The notes beneath the pieces are model-generated. The model had not been told where the DNA came from. It did not search any database and worked only from the letters and a program-made list of their open reading frames with translations. Positions 41,913 through 51,207 of a DNA stretch of 64,000 bases are shown here, in pieces. Source of the DNA: Verrucomicrobiota bacterium (GTDB lineage: Bacteria; Verrucomicrobiota; Kiritimatiellia; SS1-B-03-39; UBA6053); contig JAFIGD010000010.1 of NCBI GenBank assembly GCA_020831625.1, forward strand, positions 62,001 through 126,000, given 5' to 3'. Within the stretch, counting starts at the first letter, position 1; every line of letters begins with the position of its first letter. The translations under genes and the position numbers were made by a program.

Positions 41913-42839
41913 ATGGCCGATGAAGCTGATTTTTTACCCGATGCGTCGGAAGTGAATTTGGAGGTGGCGAACCGCACCTTTAAGTATTATATTTTTGACT
42001 GGGATAACAACATCCTGCACATGCCGACGCGGATACATTTGGAGCATAAAACGCCGGACGGGATCTGGGAACCGCTGGCGGTGACGACCTCGTTTTATTC
42101 GGTGGTCCGCAATGACCGGGAGCATTATCGGCCGCCCGGAGGGGATTGGGAGGAGGCGTTCCGGGAATTCAGGGATTTCGCGAACGATCCGGAAAGTCAG
42201 TTTTTGAAAGACACCAAGACGGCGCTGGCCCCGGTGATTGAAGGACGCGAGGAGGGTGGCCCGAGTTTTCATCAGTTCCGGAAAGCGCTGGTGGAGGGGA
42301 GGCTGTTCGCGATTGTCACGGCGAGGGGTCATAAGTCGGAGACGATCCGGGCGGGGGTGGCGTATTTTATTGAGAAGGTGCTGACGGAGGCGGAGCGCCG
42401 GGAGATGATGCGGAACCTGCGGGGGTACCGGGCTCTCTATGAGGCGGACGAGGCGTGGCTCACCGATGAGGAGGTCCTGTCGCTTTATCTGGATTTAAAT
42501 AAATATCATGCGGTGACGAGTCCGGAGTTCCGGGCCCAAATGGGCATGAATGCGCCGGGCGTGGATATTCAGGAGGAGGCGAAGCAGTTCGCAATCAAGG
42601 ATTTTTTGGACCACATTATCCGCATTTGCCGCAAAAGCGGGGTGGACAAGCCGATCAGTGTGGGGTTTTCGGATGACGACCCGCGCAATGTCCGGGCGGT
42701 GGAGCAGTTTATCGAACAGGAATTGCACCGGGCGTTTCCGCATGTTAAGTTTGTGGTGTATGACACGTCCGACCCGGAGGTGCCCGACGGGCGGAAAATC
42801 GTGGTGACAGGGCAGTTGGAACTGAATTTTAAACCGTAA
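41913..42839 (+). CDS. HAD-superfamily-like protein of unknown function
   Basis: 308 residues, soluble. HAD motif order can be traced: motif I FDWDNNILH (DxD), motif II AIVTARGHKSETI (Thr/Ser with the T-A-R-G signature), a Lys in the middle region, and motif IV VGFSDDDPRNVRAVEQF with three Asp. The active-site Asp pair is DWD rather than DxDxT, so the exact activity is unsure. The last ~30 residues follow a KFVVYDTSDP pattern. It sits upstream of zwf, 15 bases away, and is probably cotranscribed. Confidence 0.65.
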   Translation: MADEADFLPDASEVNLEVANRTFKYYIFDWDNNILHMPTRIHLEHKTPDGIWEPLAVTTSFYSVVRNDREHYRPPGGDWEEAFREFRDFANDPESQFLKDTKTALAPVIEGREEGGPSFHQFRKALVEGRLFAIVTARGHKSETIRAGVAYFIEKVLTEAERREMMRNLRGYRALYEADEAWLTDEEVLSLYLDLNKYHAVTSPEFRAQMGMNAPGVDIQEEAKQFAIKDFLDHIIRICRKSGVDKPISVGFSDDDPRNVRAVEQFIEQELHRAFPHVKFVVYDTSDPEVPDGRKIVVTGQLELNFKP

Positions 42840-42854
42840 AACAAGGATGAATGA

Positions 42855-44423
42855 ATGAGTCGGATTTTGAATGTGCAACATGGTCACCCGGAGGCCCCCC
42901 GCCTGCCGGAGGTTCGGGTGGAAGAGGATTTGACGGTGGTGATTTTCGGGGGGACCGGGGATTTGACGCGGCGCAAGCTGCTGCCGGCGCTCTACGCGCT
43001 GGCGGAAGAGCGGCGGATGCCGGAGCGGTTCCGGGTGGTGGCGTTCGGGCGTCGTGACTATACCGACGAGAGCTTCCGGGCGGAAATGCTGGAGGAAATC
43101 CGGACCTATCGGCGGGAACAGGGCTCCGAGGACGCGCTGAAAGCCTTTGTGGAGCGGATTGATTATTTCAAGGGCGAACTCGATGATGCGGAGTCGTATG
43201 CCCGCATGTTCAAACAGTTGGACGGCGATGAGCGCTATCCCGCGAACCGCGTGTTTTATCTGAGTACGGCCCCGAATTTCTTTGAACCGGTGACCCGTCA
43301 GTTAAAAGAGAACGGATTGATCTATGCGGCTTCGGACGATGCCTGGAGCCGGGTGGTGATCGAGAAGCCGTTCGGGCATGATTTGGTCAGCGCGCTGGCG
43401 CTGAACCGGGAGATTCTGCGGTTGCTGGATGAATCGCAGGTCTACCGGATTGATCATTATCTGGGCAAAGAAACGGTGCAGAATATTCTCTCGTTCCGCT
43501 TTGCGAACACGATTTTCGAGCCGGTGTTCAACAACCGGTTTGTGGATCATATTCAGGTGACGGCCAGCGAGACGGTGGGGATGGAGTCGGGGCGGGGGGC
43601 GTATTTTGATCAGGCGGGGTCGCTGCGGGACATGATGCAAAATCATTTGACGCAGTTGCTGTGTTTGGTGGCGATGGAGCCGCCGAGCGGGCTGGGGTCG
43701 GACGCGGTCCGCAATGAGAAGGTCAAAGTCCTGCAGAGCATCCGGGTGCCGACGGCGGAGGATGTGCGGAAGAATATGGTCCGGGCGCAGTATGCCGCCG
43801 GGCAGGTGAAAGGGAAAAAAGTGCCGGCGTATGTGGACGAGGACCGGGTGCCGGGGGATTCGCGCACGGAGACCTACGTGGCGGCGAAATTTTTCCTGGA
43901 CAACTGGCGGTGGTCGGGGGTGCCGATGCTGCTGCGCACGGGCAAGCGGATGGCGAAGAAGCAGACCAGCATCACCGTGCAGTTCAAGAAGCCGCCGATG
44001 CAGCTTTTCAGGACGGTGCAGTGCGAGAATGATATCTGCGATCTGACCGAGACCCAGCCGAACATGCTGACCTTCCGGATTCAGCCGGACGAGGGGATTT
44101 CGCTGCATTTCGCGACCAAGCGGCCTTCGATGCACATGGTGGTGGAGGATTCGGAGCTGGATTTCCGCTATGATGAGAACTATCAGGGCACGCTGCCGGA
44201 GGCATATGAGCGTCTGTTGATGGATGTGATGCGCGGGGACGCGACCCTGTTCACGCGTTCGGACGAGGTGGAGGCGGCCTGGCGGATCATGGACCCGGTG
44301 CTGAAGGCCTGGAAGGAGCGGGACGACTATATTCCGCTGCACTTCTACGCGCCGGGCACCTGGGGACCGCTGGCGGCGGATGAACTGTTCGACCGCGAAG
44401 TGGGTCAGTGGCGGAATGATTAA
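42855..44423 (+). CDS. zwf: Glucose-6-phosphate 1-dehydrogenase
   Basis: 522 residues. The NADP site VVIFGGTGDLTRRKLLPALY opens the protein, and the substrate motif RIDHYLGKETVQN carries the catalytic His. RVVIEKPFGHD and FLDNWRWSGVPMLLRTGK are also conserved. It starts the oxidative pentose phosphate pathway. The start is the second ATG of the ATGAATGAGTCG run; an overlap with an out-of-frame ATG at 42851 is not meaningful. Confidence 0.96.
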   Translation: MSRILNVQHGHPEAPRLPEVRVEEDLTVVIFGGTGDLTRRKLLPALYALAEERRMPERFRVVAFGRRDYTDESFRAEMLEEIRTYRREQGSEDALKAFVERIDYFKGELDDAESYARMFKQLDGDERYPANRVFYLSTAPNFFEPVTRQLKENGLIYAASDDAWSRVVIEKPFGHDLVSALALNREILRLLDESQVYRIDHYLGKETVQNILSFRFANTIFEPVFNNRFVDHIQVTASETVGMESGRGAYFDQAGSLRDMMQNHLTQLLCLVAMEPPSGLGSDAVRNEKVKVLQSIRVPTAEDVRKNMVRAQYAAGQVKGKKVPAYVDEDRVPGDSRTETYVAAKFFLDNWRWSGVPMLLRTGKRMAKKQTSITVQFKKPPMQLFRTVQCENDICDLTETQPNMLTFRIQPDEGISLHFATKRPSMHMVVEDSELDFRYDENYQGTLPEAYERLLMDVMRGDATLFTRSDEVEAAWRIMDPVLKAWKERDDYIPLHFYAPGTWGPLAADELFDREVGQWRND

Positions 44424-44501
44424 GGTGCGTAAGGGTTTGCAACCGGCGTGTTTTCCGGTATAGAAGCGCGCTCTTTGTTATCTTTTTCAGAGGAACTGAT
44501 T

Positions 44502-45914
44502 ATGGCCAAAACACTTTTTGAAAAAATTTGGGACCGTCATTTGGTCCGGGATCTGCCGGACGGGACGTCTTTGTTGTATATCGACCGTCATCTGGTGCAT
44601 GAGGTGACCAGTCCGCAGGCGTTTGAGGGTTTGCGGCTGACCGGGCGGAAGGTTCGGCATCCGGAATTGACCTTTTCGACGATGGACCACAACGTGCCGA
44701 CGGATGAGAACCGGTTGAATATTCAGGATCCGATTTCCGCCGCCCAGGTGGAGGCGCTGGAGAAGAACTGCGCCGATTTCGGGGTTAAATTGTACGGCAT
44801 CGGCGACAGCCGTCAGGGGATTGTGCACGTGATCGGTCCGGAACTGGGCATCACGCTGCCGGGCTTGACGATGGTGTGCGGCGATTCGCACACCTCCACG
44901 CACGGGGCGTTCGGAACGCTGGCGTTCGGGATCGGCACCTCCGAGGTGGAGCATGTGCTGGCCACCCAGACGCTGCGTCAGAAAAAAGCGCGCACGTTCA
45001 AGGTGGAGTACACCGGCAAACTTTCCCCGCATGTGCATTCCAAGGACATGGTATTGAAGCTGATCGGGATGATCGGCACGGCGGGCGGCACGGGTTCGGT
45101 GTTCGAATTCTGCGGCGAAGCGGTGCGGGGCTTGTCGATGGAGGCCCGGATGACGATTTGCAACATGTCGATCGAGGGCGGCGCCCGCGCGGGACTGATC
45201 GCGCCGGATGAAACCACCTTTGAATACATTACCGCCAGGGACCGTCCGTTTGCGCCGAAGGGCGCGGAGCTGGAGCGGGCCCTGGCGCAATGGCGCAGTC
45301 TGCCGAGCGATCCGGACGCGGTGTTTGACCGCACCTTGACGATTGACGCCTCGAAAATCGCTCCGCAGGTGACCTGGGGGACGAGCCCGGGAATGGTGAT
45401 TGATGTGGATCAGCCGGTTCCCGGTTTGAACGACGTGGCCGGCTACAGCGCCGCGGATGTGCGCAAGGCTTTGGATTACATGGGGCTTGAGCCCGGACAG
45501 AAGCTGACGGACATCCGTCCGGACACGATTTTCATCGGCAGCTGCACCAATTCCCGGATTGAGGATTTGCGCCGCGCGGCCGCGATTCTGAAAGGCCGCA
45601 AAAAAGCGGACTCGATCAAACTGCTGGTGGTGCCGGGCTCGCATCAGGTGCGTTTGCAGGCCGAGGCCGAAGGGCTGGACAAGGTCTTCAAAGACGCGGG
45701 GGCGGAATGGCGCTGGGCGGGCTGCAGCATGTGTCTGGCGATGAACCCGGACAAGCTGGCGCCGAAGGAACGCTGCGCCTCGACCTCGAACCGCAATTTT
45801 GAAGGACGTCAGGGCGCCGGCGGCCGCACGCATTTGGTGAGTCCGGAAATGGCCGCTGCGGCGGCGGTGGAAGGTCATTTTGTTGATATTCGCAGTTGGA
45901 ACGGAGGAAACTGA
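44502..45914 (+). CDS. leuC: 3-isopropylmalate dehydratase large subunit
   Basis: 470 residues. The start at 44502 ([18 protein letters not shown]) has an AGAGGAA ribosome site; the frame is open 54 bases further. The three [4Fe-4S] Cys are in [14 protein letters not shown] (first), [14 protein letters not shown] (second) and [13 protein letters not shown] (third). It isomerises isopropylmalate in leucine synthesis, together with LeuD directly downstream. Confidence 0.97.
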   Translation: MAKTLFEKIWDRHLVRDLPDGTSLLYIDRHLVHEVTSPQAFEGLRLTGRKVRHPELTFSTMDHNVPTDENRLNIQDPISAAQVEALEKNCADFGVKLYGIGDSRQGIVHVIGPELGITLPGLTMVCGDSHTSTHGAFGTLAFGIGTSEVEHVLATQTLRQKKARTFKVEYTGKLSPHVHSKDMVLKLIGMIGTAGGTGSVFEFCGEAVRGLSMEARMTICNMSIEGGARAGLIAPDETTFEYITARDRPFAPKGAELERALAQWRSLPSDPDAVFDRTLTIDASKIAPQVTWGTSPGMVIDVDQPVPGLNDVAGYSAADVRKALDYMGLEPGQKLTDIRPDTIFIGSCTNSRIEDLRRAAAILKGRKKADSIKLLVVPGSHQVRLQAEAEGLDKVFKDAGAEWRWAGCSMCLAMNPDKLAPKERCASTSNRNFEGRQGAGGRTHLVSPEMAAAAAVEGHFVDIRSWNGGN

Positions 45915-45916
45915 TT

Positions 45917-46558
45917 ATGGACGCATTTACAACACATCGTGGAATACTCGCCCCGCTGGACCGGGCCAATGTGGATACCGACCAGATTATCCCCAAGCAG
46001 TTTTTGAAGTCGATCAAACGCACCGGCTTCGGTCCGAGCGCGTTTTTTGACTGGCGCTATCAGATTGACGGCACGCCGAATCCGGAGTTTGAACTGAACA
46101 AGCCCCGGTATGCGGAGCGGTCGATTCTGCTCACCCGCAACAATTTCGGCTGCGGCTCCAGCCGCGAGCACGCGGTGTGGGCGCTGGCGCAGGACGGATA
46201 CCGCGCGATTGTGGCTCCGTTCCGTGGCGAAGGAGATGACCATATTCCCGGTTTTGCGGACATCTTTAAGAACAACTGTTCCAAAAACGGGGTGGTGACG
46301 ATTGAGCTGTCGGAAGACGCGGTGGAGGAAATTTTTCAGGCGGTTTTCGCGGAGGAGGGGCTGGAGGCCTCGGTGAATCTGGCGGATCAGAAGCTGGTGC
46401 TGCACAAAGCGTCCGGCGATGTGGAATACGCCTTTGATTACGACGCCAGCGTGAAAAACAAGCTCCTGAAAGGACTGGATGATATCGAGGAATCCCTTCA
46501 GTACATGGACGATATCCGGCAGTTTGAGCAGAAACACGATACCTGGATGGTTTCCTGA
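45917..46558 (+). CDS. leuD: 3-isopropylmalate dehydratase small subunit
   Basis: 213 residues from ATG 45917, two bases past the leuC stop, with GGAGGAAA as its ribosome site. Typical motifs: NVDTDQIIPKQFLKSIKRTGFG and NNFGCGSSREHAVWAL. Forms the isomerase complex with LeuC. Confidence 0.97.
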   Translation: MDAFTTHRGILAPLDRANVDTDQIIPKQFLKSIKRTGFGPSAFFDWRYQIDGTPNPEFELNKPRYAERSILLTRNNFGCGSSREHAVWALAQDGYRAIVAPFRGEGDDHIPGFADIFKNNCSKNGVVTIELSEDAVEEIFQAVFAEEGLEASVNLADQKLVLHKASGDVEYAFDYDASVKNKLLKGLDDIEESLQYMDDIRQFEQKHDTWMVS

Positions 46559-46672
46559 GACGGACTCTAATCTTTTACTTTTCTATCCAGCCGATTCAGA
46601 TTCGGAATTTGTTGTAATGAATTGATCAACGCTCGACTTTAGTTGTATTCAAAATGATTTTAGATTTCCGTA

Positions 46673-46707
46673 TTGCAGATTTACTGTAATACTGTATCTT
46701 ATTATTT
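46673..46707 (+). promoter_or_regulatory. Possible promoter/operator of the AbrB-PIN pair
   Basis: TTGCAG (46673-46678), 16 bases, TATCTT (46695-46700), then seven bases to the ATG. Two direct repeats TACTGTA (46682-46688, 46690-46696) lie over it, a likely antitoxin-binding site. Weak match to consensus. Confidence 0.4.
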
Positions 46708-46953
46708 ATGACATCATTCATCACACTCAACGAACGTGGAACAGTGACATTGCCCGCAAAGTTGCGTAAATCCGCTGGATTACGGGCAAAAGACATTCTC
46801 ATGGCGGAAGTCACTCCGATGGGGATCCTGTTGCGTCCTACGGTCACCTTGCCGGTGGAGATTTACTCTGAAGATCGTATTCAGGAATTTGATCAGGGGG
46901 AGGAGGATCTTTCCGTGGCCATGAAACAGGCGGGATTGACCCGGGGGGCATGA
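46708..46953 (+). CDS. AbrB/SpoVT-family antitoxin
   Basis: 81 residues with the swapped-hairpin AbrB fold at the N-terminus: FITLNERGTVTLPAKLRKSAGLRAKD and LMAEVTPMGILLRP. The last ~30 residues are acidic, as in antitoxins. Its TGA stop overlaps the ATG of a PIN gene that is no longer intact (46950). It may therefore be an orphan regulator. Confidence 0.85.
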   Translation: MTSFITLNERGTVTLPAKLRKSAGLRAKDILMAEVTPMGILLRPTVTLPVEIYSEDRIQEFDQGEEDLSVAMKQAGLTRGA

Positions 46954-47190
46954 GAATTTTTCTAGACGCCAATGTTTTGTTTTCGGCCAGCAAGCAACCC
47001 GGCGCGATGGCCCAATTGCTGCAGGAATGTCTAAACCGGGAACACGTGTTGGTGGTGGATGGTTACGTGCTGGCAGAGGCGGAAAAACTTACTTGTTACC
47101 GGAGATAAAAAACACTTCGGGAGTCTTTACAACCAGGTGATCCGCGGTGTTTTGATTCTTTCCCCGTCGATGTTGGTTTCGAAGTTATAA
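46950..47190 (+). pseudogene. PIN-domain toxin, internally deleted and frameshifted
   Basis: The start overlaps the antitoxin stop. The first frame reads MRIFLDANVLFSASKQ then LLQECLNREHVLVVDG and LAEAEKL before a TAA stop at 47106-47108 (52 residues). The missing C-terminus continues in a shifted frame as LLVTGDKKHFGSLYNQV and LILSPSMLVSKL, ending at 47188-47190. An intact PIN protein is about 130-140 residues; the two parts give about 85, so roughly 50 residues between AEKL and LVTGD are lost. The first catalytic Asp (LDAN) and the last (TGDK) remain, but the middle acidic residues are gone. The toxin is dead. Confidence 0.85.
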
Positions 47191-47197
47191 GGTTGAT

Positions 47198-47629
47198 CTA
47201 TTTGCGGGTGACTTCTGTTTTTTTTAGAAGCCAGTAGCTGCCGGCGAGGCTGAGGATGAGGGCGGCGATGCCGAAGAGGGTGAGGGGCTGGAGTTCTTTC
47301 ATGTCGAGGATGATGACTTTCCGGGCGACGGCGATCATGGCGACGAGGAGGACCACTTCCACGTGGATGGCGTTTTCGGTGAGGTAGTTTTTGATGGTTT
47401 CGAGGAGTTCAAGGGCGATGAGAACCATCATGAAAAATCCGAGCACCGTCAGCATTTCCTGGTTTTGCAGCACATTGACCGGTCCCGCCAGCATATCCTT
47501 CCAGAGGACGAGAATCAGTTCGACGAGTGACTGCGCCACCACGACCATCATCAAGAGGATGAGGGTGACGACGATGAGGAGCTCGAATCGGCGGATGAAG
47601 GTTTGCAGGCGTTGGAAGGGCGGGTTCAT
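47198..47629 (-). CDS. PsiE-like inner-membrane protein
   Basis: 143 residues, four hydrophobic helices (FELLIVVTLILLMMVVVAQSL, VLGFFMMVLIALELLETI, HVEVVLLVAMIAVARKVIIL and ALILSLAGSYWLL). The helix order and the ELLETIKNYL...VEVVLLVAMIAVARKVI core match phosphate-starvation-inducible PsiE proteins. Biochemical role unknown. No phosphate-box-like sequence was seen upstream. It ends in a basic tail. Confidence 0.8.
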   Translation of the reverse strand: MNPPFQRLQTFIRRFELLIVVTLILLMMVVVAQSLVELILVLWKDMLAGPVNVLQNQEMLTVLGFFMMVLIALELLETIKNYLTENAIHVEVVLLVAMIAVARKVIILDMKELQPLTLFGIAALILSLAGSYWLLKKTEVTRK

Positions 47630-47750
47630 GAAAACAGAATGTCATACGCCCCTGGAGTTGCAAGCCTGGATTGACAGGATGAAAGAATAGAGTAGGGAAT
47701 CGGGAGTCAAAATACGAGGGTGCCGCAGGGTGCATCACAGGAGATAAAGC

Positions 47751-49250
47751 ATGAGGTCATTTGTTGAAATTCAGGCGTTGAAGGATTTGGTGGGCCAGGA
47801 GGTTTGGTTGCGGGGGTGGGTTCGCGCGATTCGCTCCAGCGGCAAGATCCGCTTTGTGGAACTGCGGGACGGGACGGGGAGTTGTCAGTGCATTGTGGAG
47901 GCGGGAGAGCCGGAGGCGTTTGCGGCGCTTGAGGGGTGCGGTCAGGAGAGCAGTGTGTGTCTGGGCGGGGTGGTGCGGGAGGAGCCCCGGAGTCCGGGCG
48001 GGGTGGAACTGGCGGTGAGCGCGGCGGAGGTGGTTCAAGCCGGGGAGGAATTCCCGATTGCCCGGAAAGAGCACGGGATCGAATTTCTCATGCAGCACCG
48101 GCATCTGTGGCTGCGCAGTCCGAGGCAGACGGCGATTCTAAAGATCCGTCACCGGATTATTCAGGCGGCGCGGGACTTTTTTGATCAGCAGGGCTTCACC
48201 TTGATTGACACACCGATTTTTCAACCGGGAGCGGCGGAAGGGGCGGGCACGCTGTTTGAGGTGGATTATTTCGGGAATCCGGCGTTTCTGGCGCAGACGG
48301 GTCAGTTGTATCTGGAGACGGCGGCGATGGCACTGGGGAAGGTGTACTGTTTTGGACCGACGTTCCGCGCGGAAAAGAGCAAGACCCGGCGGCATTTGAC
48401 GGAGTTCTGGATGATTGAGCCGGAGGTGGCGTTTTATGAATTGAAGGACTTGGAGGGGTTGTCGGAGGCGTTTATTTGTCATTTGGTGCAGGCGGTTTTG
48501 ACGCATAACCGTGCGGAGCTGGAGGCGCTGGGACGGGATTGCGCGGCGCTGGAGGCGGTGGGGATGCCGTTTCCCAGGATGACGTATTCCGAAGCGGTGG
48601 GGATGCTGCATGATCCGGAATTGCACGGGAAACTGGAGGCGGAACTGGCGGCCGAACAGGAGCGGTATGCCAAATTACAGAAACGGATTGAGGAGATGGA
48701 CGCGGAACTGGCCGGTTTAATGAAAGCCTGGAAGCGGGAGAAGCTGACCAAGGAGCAGCAGGCGCTTCGGGAAGAGGCTGGGGATTTGGAGCGCTGGCTG
48801 CGGAATCAGCCGGGGCATATCGAGGACGCGAAGCGTTTCCGGTGGGGGGATGATTTCGGCGGGGATGAGGAGACAATCCTGAGCCGTCAGTTTGACCGGC
48901 CGCTGATTATTACGGAGTATCCCCGGGAGGTGAAGGCGTTTTACATGAAGCGGAATGACGCGGATCCTCGCACGGTCTTGAATCTGGATGTGCTGGCACC
49001 CGAGGGGTACGGGGAGATTATCGGGGGGAGTCAGCGGGAGGACTCGTTGGAGGCCTTGCAGGCGCGCATGGCGGAGGAGGGCATGGATCCGGCTCCGTAT
49101 GAGTGGTATTTGGATTTGCGGCGGTTCGGATCGGTTCCGCACGGCGGATTCGGATTGGGGATTGAGCGCACAGTTTCATGGATATGCGGGTTGAAGCATA
49201 TCCGGGAGACGATCCCGTTTCCGCGGATGATGGGACGGATGGCACCCTGA
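47751..49250 (+). CDS. asnS: Asparagine--tRNA ligase with an inserted coiled coil
   Basis: 499 residues. OB-fold anticodon-binding N-terminus (about 15-105: VWLRGWVRAIRSSGKIRFVELRDG in blocks), then the class II catalytic domain: motif 2 FRAEKSKTRRHLTEFWMIEPE (about 205-225) and motif 3 GGFGLGIERTVSWICG (464-479). NAME/QLYLE and GEIIGGSQRE are also typical of AsnRS. Residues about 288-362, between the catalytic helices after MTYSEAVGML, form a charged coiled coil not usual in the family. A catalytic FDRPLIITEYPREVKAFYMK segment follows it. Aminoacylation should be intact. Confidence 0.93.
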   Translation: MRSFVEIQALKDLVGQEVWLRGWVRAIRSSGKIRFVELRDGTGSCQCIVEAGEPEAFAALEGCGQESSVCLGGVVREEPRSPGGVELAVSAAEVVQAGEEFPIARKEHGIEFLMQHRHLWLRSPRQTAILKIRHRIIQAARDFFDQQGFTLIDTPIFQPGAAEGAGTLFEVDYFGNPAFLAQTGQLYLETAAMALGKVYCFGPTFRAEKSKTRRHLTEFWMIEPEVAFYELKDLEGLSEAFICHLVQAVLTHNRAELEALGRDCAALEAVGMPFPRMTYSEAVGMLHDPELHGKLEAELAAEQERYAKLQKRIEEMDAELAGLMKAWKREKLTKEQQALREEAGDLERWLRNQPGHIEDAKRFRWGDDFGGDEETILSRQFDRPLIITEYPREVKAFYMKRNDADPRTVLNLDVLAPEGYGEIIGGSQREDSLEALQARMAEEGMDPAPYEWYLDLRRFGSVPHGGFGLGIERTVSWICGLKHIRETIPFPRMMGRMAP

Positions 49251-49380
49251 TTACGCGTCCGGCACGGGTTATGCTTTAAATTTCGAAACGTCTATTCCAT
49301 TGCCTCATCCTACAGTTTTGCAGGTTTAACGCTTTTCGTTTAACCGTAAGTGTGTCACAATGGAGGATGGAGATAACCTC

Positions 49381-49887
49381 ATGCATGCTAAATTTGTCAA
49401 AAATAAGAACTCTTCCCCGAAATCAGGGTTTACCTTGTTAGAGATTATTTTGACGATTTTTATCATGTCAATTGTTGGAAGCGTGACGGTGGTTTCTTCC
49501 CGGAACATTCTCACGCGCATGCGCATGGACCGCGCGTCTTCCCGTTTGGCGTTTCAATTGCAACAGGCCCGCTCGGAGGCGATCGCAAACAATCAGACAA
49601 TTTTTGTGGCTTTGGACACCGCTGAGAATCTCCTGGAGGTATGGGTGGACCGGAACCGGGACGGGAAGCGGGACGCGGATGAATTGACGCGGGTTCGCCT
49701 GGAGGCTCCTGGCAATGTTTCGATTGAGTCCGATTGGACCACCGGCGCGTTTAACGCGTATGGACAGTTTATCACGACTCCGGGGCAGCGGGAAATGAAA
49801 ACGGTGCGGACGCGGATGCGTGTGCCGGGTGTGGACCGGGAGGTTGAATTAACGCTGCGTGGCTCCGGAGCGGTCACCAAAAGGTAA
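49381..49887 (+). CDS. Type IV pseudopilin, GspH/FimT-like
   Basis: 168 residues from ATG 49381, with a GGAGATAAC ribosome site. Prepilin site SGFTLLEIILTIF (cut after Gly) and one helix, then a small globular head (RMRMDRASSRLAFQLQQARSEAIANNQTIFV), typical of GspH/FimT minor pseudopilins. First of four adjoining pseudopilin genes. Confidence 0.88.
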   Translation: MHAKFVKNKNSSPKSGFTLLEIILTIFIMSIVGSVTVVSSRNILTRMRMDRASSRLAFQLQQARSEAIANNQTIFVALDTAENLLEVWVDRNRDGKRDADELTRVRLEAPGNVSIESDWTTGAFNAYGQFITTPGQREMKTVRTRMRVPGVDREVELTLRGSGAVTKR

Positions 49888-49891
49888 TGCG

Positions 49892-50272
49892 ATGAAATGT
49901 CTCAAAAATAATCAGTCCGGTTTTACGATACCAGAGGTGGTGATCACCAGTGTTCTGATCGTGGTGATGATGCTGCCAATCAGCCGTCTTGCGTTTATGT
50001 CTATCCGCAGCACGCGGTATGCCCAGGATGTGGGAACCGCCATATCGCTGGGGCAGGCGCGTCTGGAGCAGTTTGCGGATTTGGATTACGACGATCTTGC
50101 CGACGGATCGGAAACGCTTGGCGACTATCGTCTGGTATGGACGGTGGAAGAGGATGACTTTGCGAAGATTGTGCGGCTGCGGGTCTTCTGGACGCTCACG
50201 GGGCGGGAATTGGATATTAATTTCAACACGGTTTTCACCAGTGATCTTTCAGCGGGGTTTAGTTTCGAATGA
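49892..50272 (+). CDS. Type IV pseudopilin, PilV/GspI-like
   Basis: 126 residues from ATG 49892 (AAAAGG ribosome site, five bases after the previous stop). Prepilin site QSGFTIPEVVITSVLIVVMM. The head is short (about 90 residues). Minor pseudopilin of PilV/GspI type; the four-base overlap with the next gene indicates coupled translation. Confidence 0.85.
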   Translation: MKCLKNNQSGFTIPEVVITSVLIVVMMLPISRLAFMSIRSTRYAQDVGTAISLGQARLEQFADLDYDDLADGSETLGDYRLVWTVEEDDFAKIVRLRVFWTLTGRELDINFNTVFTSDLSAGFSFE

Positions 50273-51207
50273 AAACCATGGCACATCCTTCAAAACGTGG
50301 GTTCACCTTGACCGAGCTGCTGGTCGCCAGCGGGCTGGCCGCAATTGTGATGGTTTCGTTTGTGGGTGGATTTGCTCAGAACCGGCGAACATTTCATCAA
50401 AAAAATATCGAGCAGGAATTGCAGCAAAACGTTCGGACGGCGATGATGTTTCTTCAGCGTGACTTGCGGTATGCGGGCAGTGGTTTGGTGATGGGAACCG
50501 GCAATTTGAGGGATTGGTTCGGATTGACGGAAACGATTACGGAAATTCCCTGGATCATCGACGGAGGGAGCGGCTCGGATGAGCTGGTGATTATCGGGGT
50601 GTCGGGTGAGCCGGTGGCAAAGCTGACGCGGAGGATTTGGGAGGGAAGCAAGACGCTGCCGCTGGTAATCACGGATCCTTCGGTCTTGCCTTATGTGCCC
50701 CGGGTCGGTGATGTGCTGGTGCTTGCGGGGATTGAGGGTGTGGTGGTGGAGTCCGTGGTCTCCGATACCGAAGTGCGAATCAGCCGGGATCCCACAACCG
50801 CCGGAGTCGGGACGCATTTGATTTACCCGGAAGGGACGGATGTGTTTCATTTGAATGTGATCCGGTACCGGGTGGGGGACGTGGACGGGGTGCCCAGTTT
50901 GCTTCGGGATGATTCCCGGTTTACGTATGAATCCGACGCGGACCGGGTGGTGGCGGACGGGGTGGAGCGATTCAAGGTCTCGAGAACCGGAAATCTTGTG
51001 GCGATTGAGATCGACGGCCGCAGCCGGCGCACCGTGCCGGGCACTCAGGAAGCCGATTCACTTTTGCGTTATTCCATGCGGTCCGACAACCGGATTCGCA
51101 ACACGTCTCCCGGACTGAGCATTCAGGGCTGGCCCAGTGATATGCTGATACCGGATGCGGATGATTTGGAAGACGACCCTAACCGACCCGAAGGAGGAGG
51201 CGACTAA
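50269..51207 (+). CDS. Type IV pseudopilin, PilW-like
   Basis: 312 residues. Prepilin site KRGFTLTELLVASGLAAIVM, and the NIEQELQQNVRTAMMFLQRDLRYAG helix typical of PilW. It overlaps the previous gene (GspI-like) by four bases and the next by TAATG at 51205-51209. Confidence 0.88.
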   Translation: MKTMAHPSKRGFTLTELLVASGLAAIVMVSFVGGFAQNRRTFHQKNIEQELQQNVRTAMMFLQRDLRYAGSGLVMGTGNLRDWFGLTETITEIPWIIDGGSGSDELVIIGVSGEPVAKLTRRIWEGSKTLPLVITDPSVLPYVPRVGDVLVLAGIEGVVVESVVSDTEVRISRDPTTAGVGTHLIYPEGTDVFHLNVIRYRVGDVDGVPSLLRDDSRFTYESDADRVVADGVERFKVSRTGNLVAIEIDGRSRRTVPGTQEADSLLRYSMRSDNRIRNTSPGLSIQGWPSDMLIPDADDLEDDPNRPEGGGD

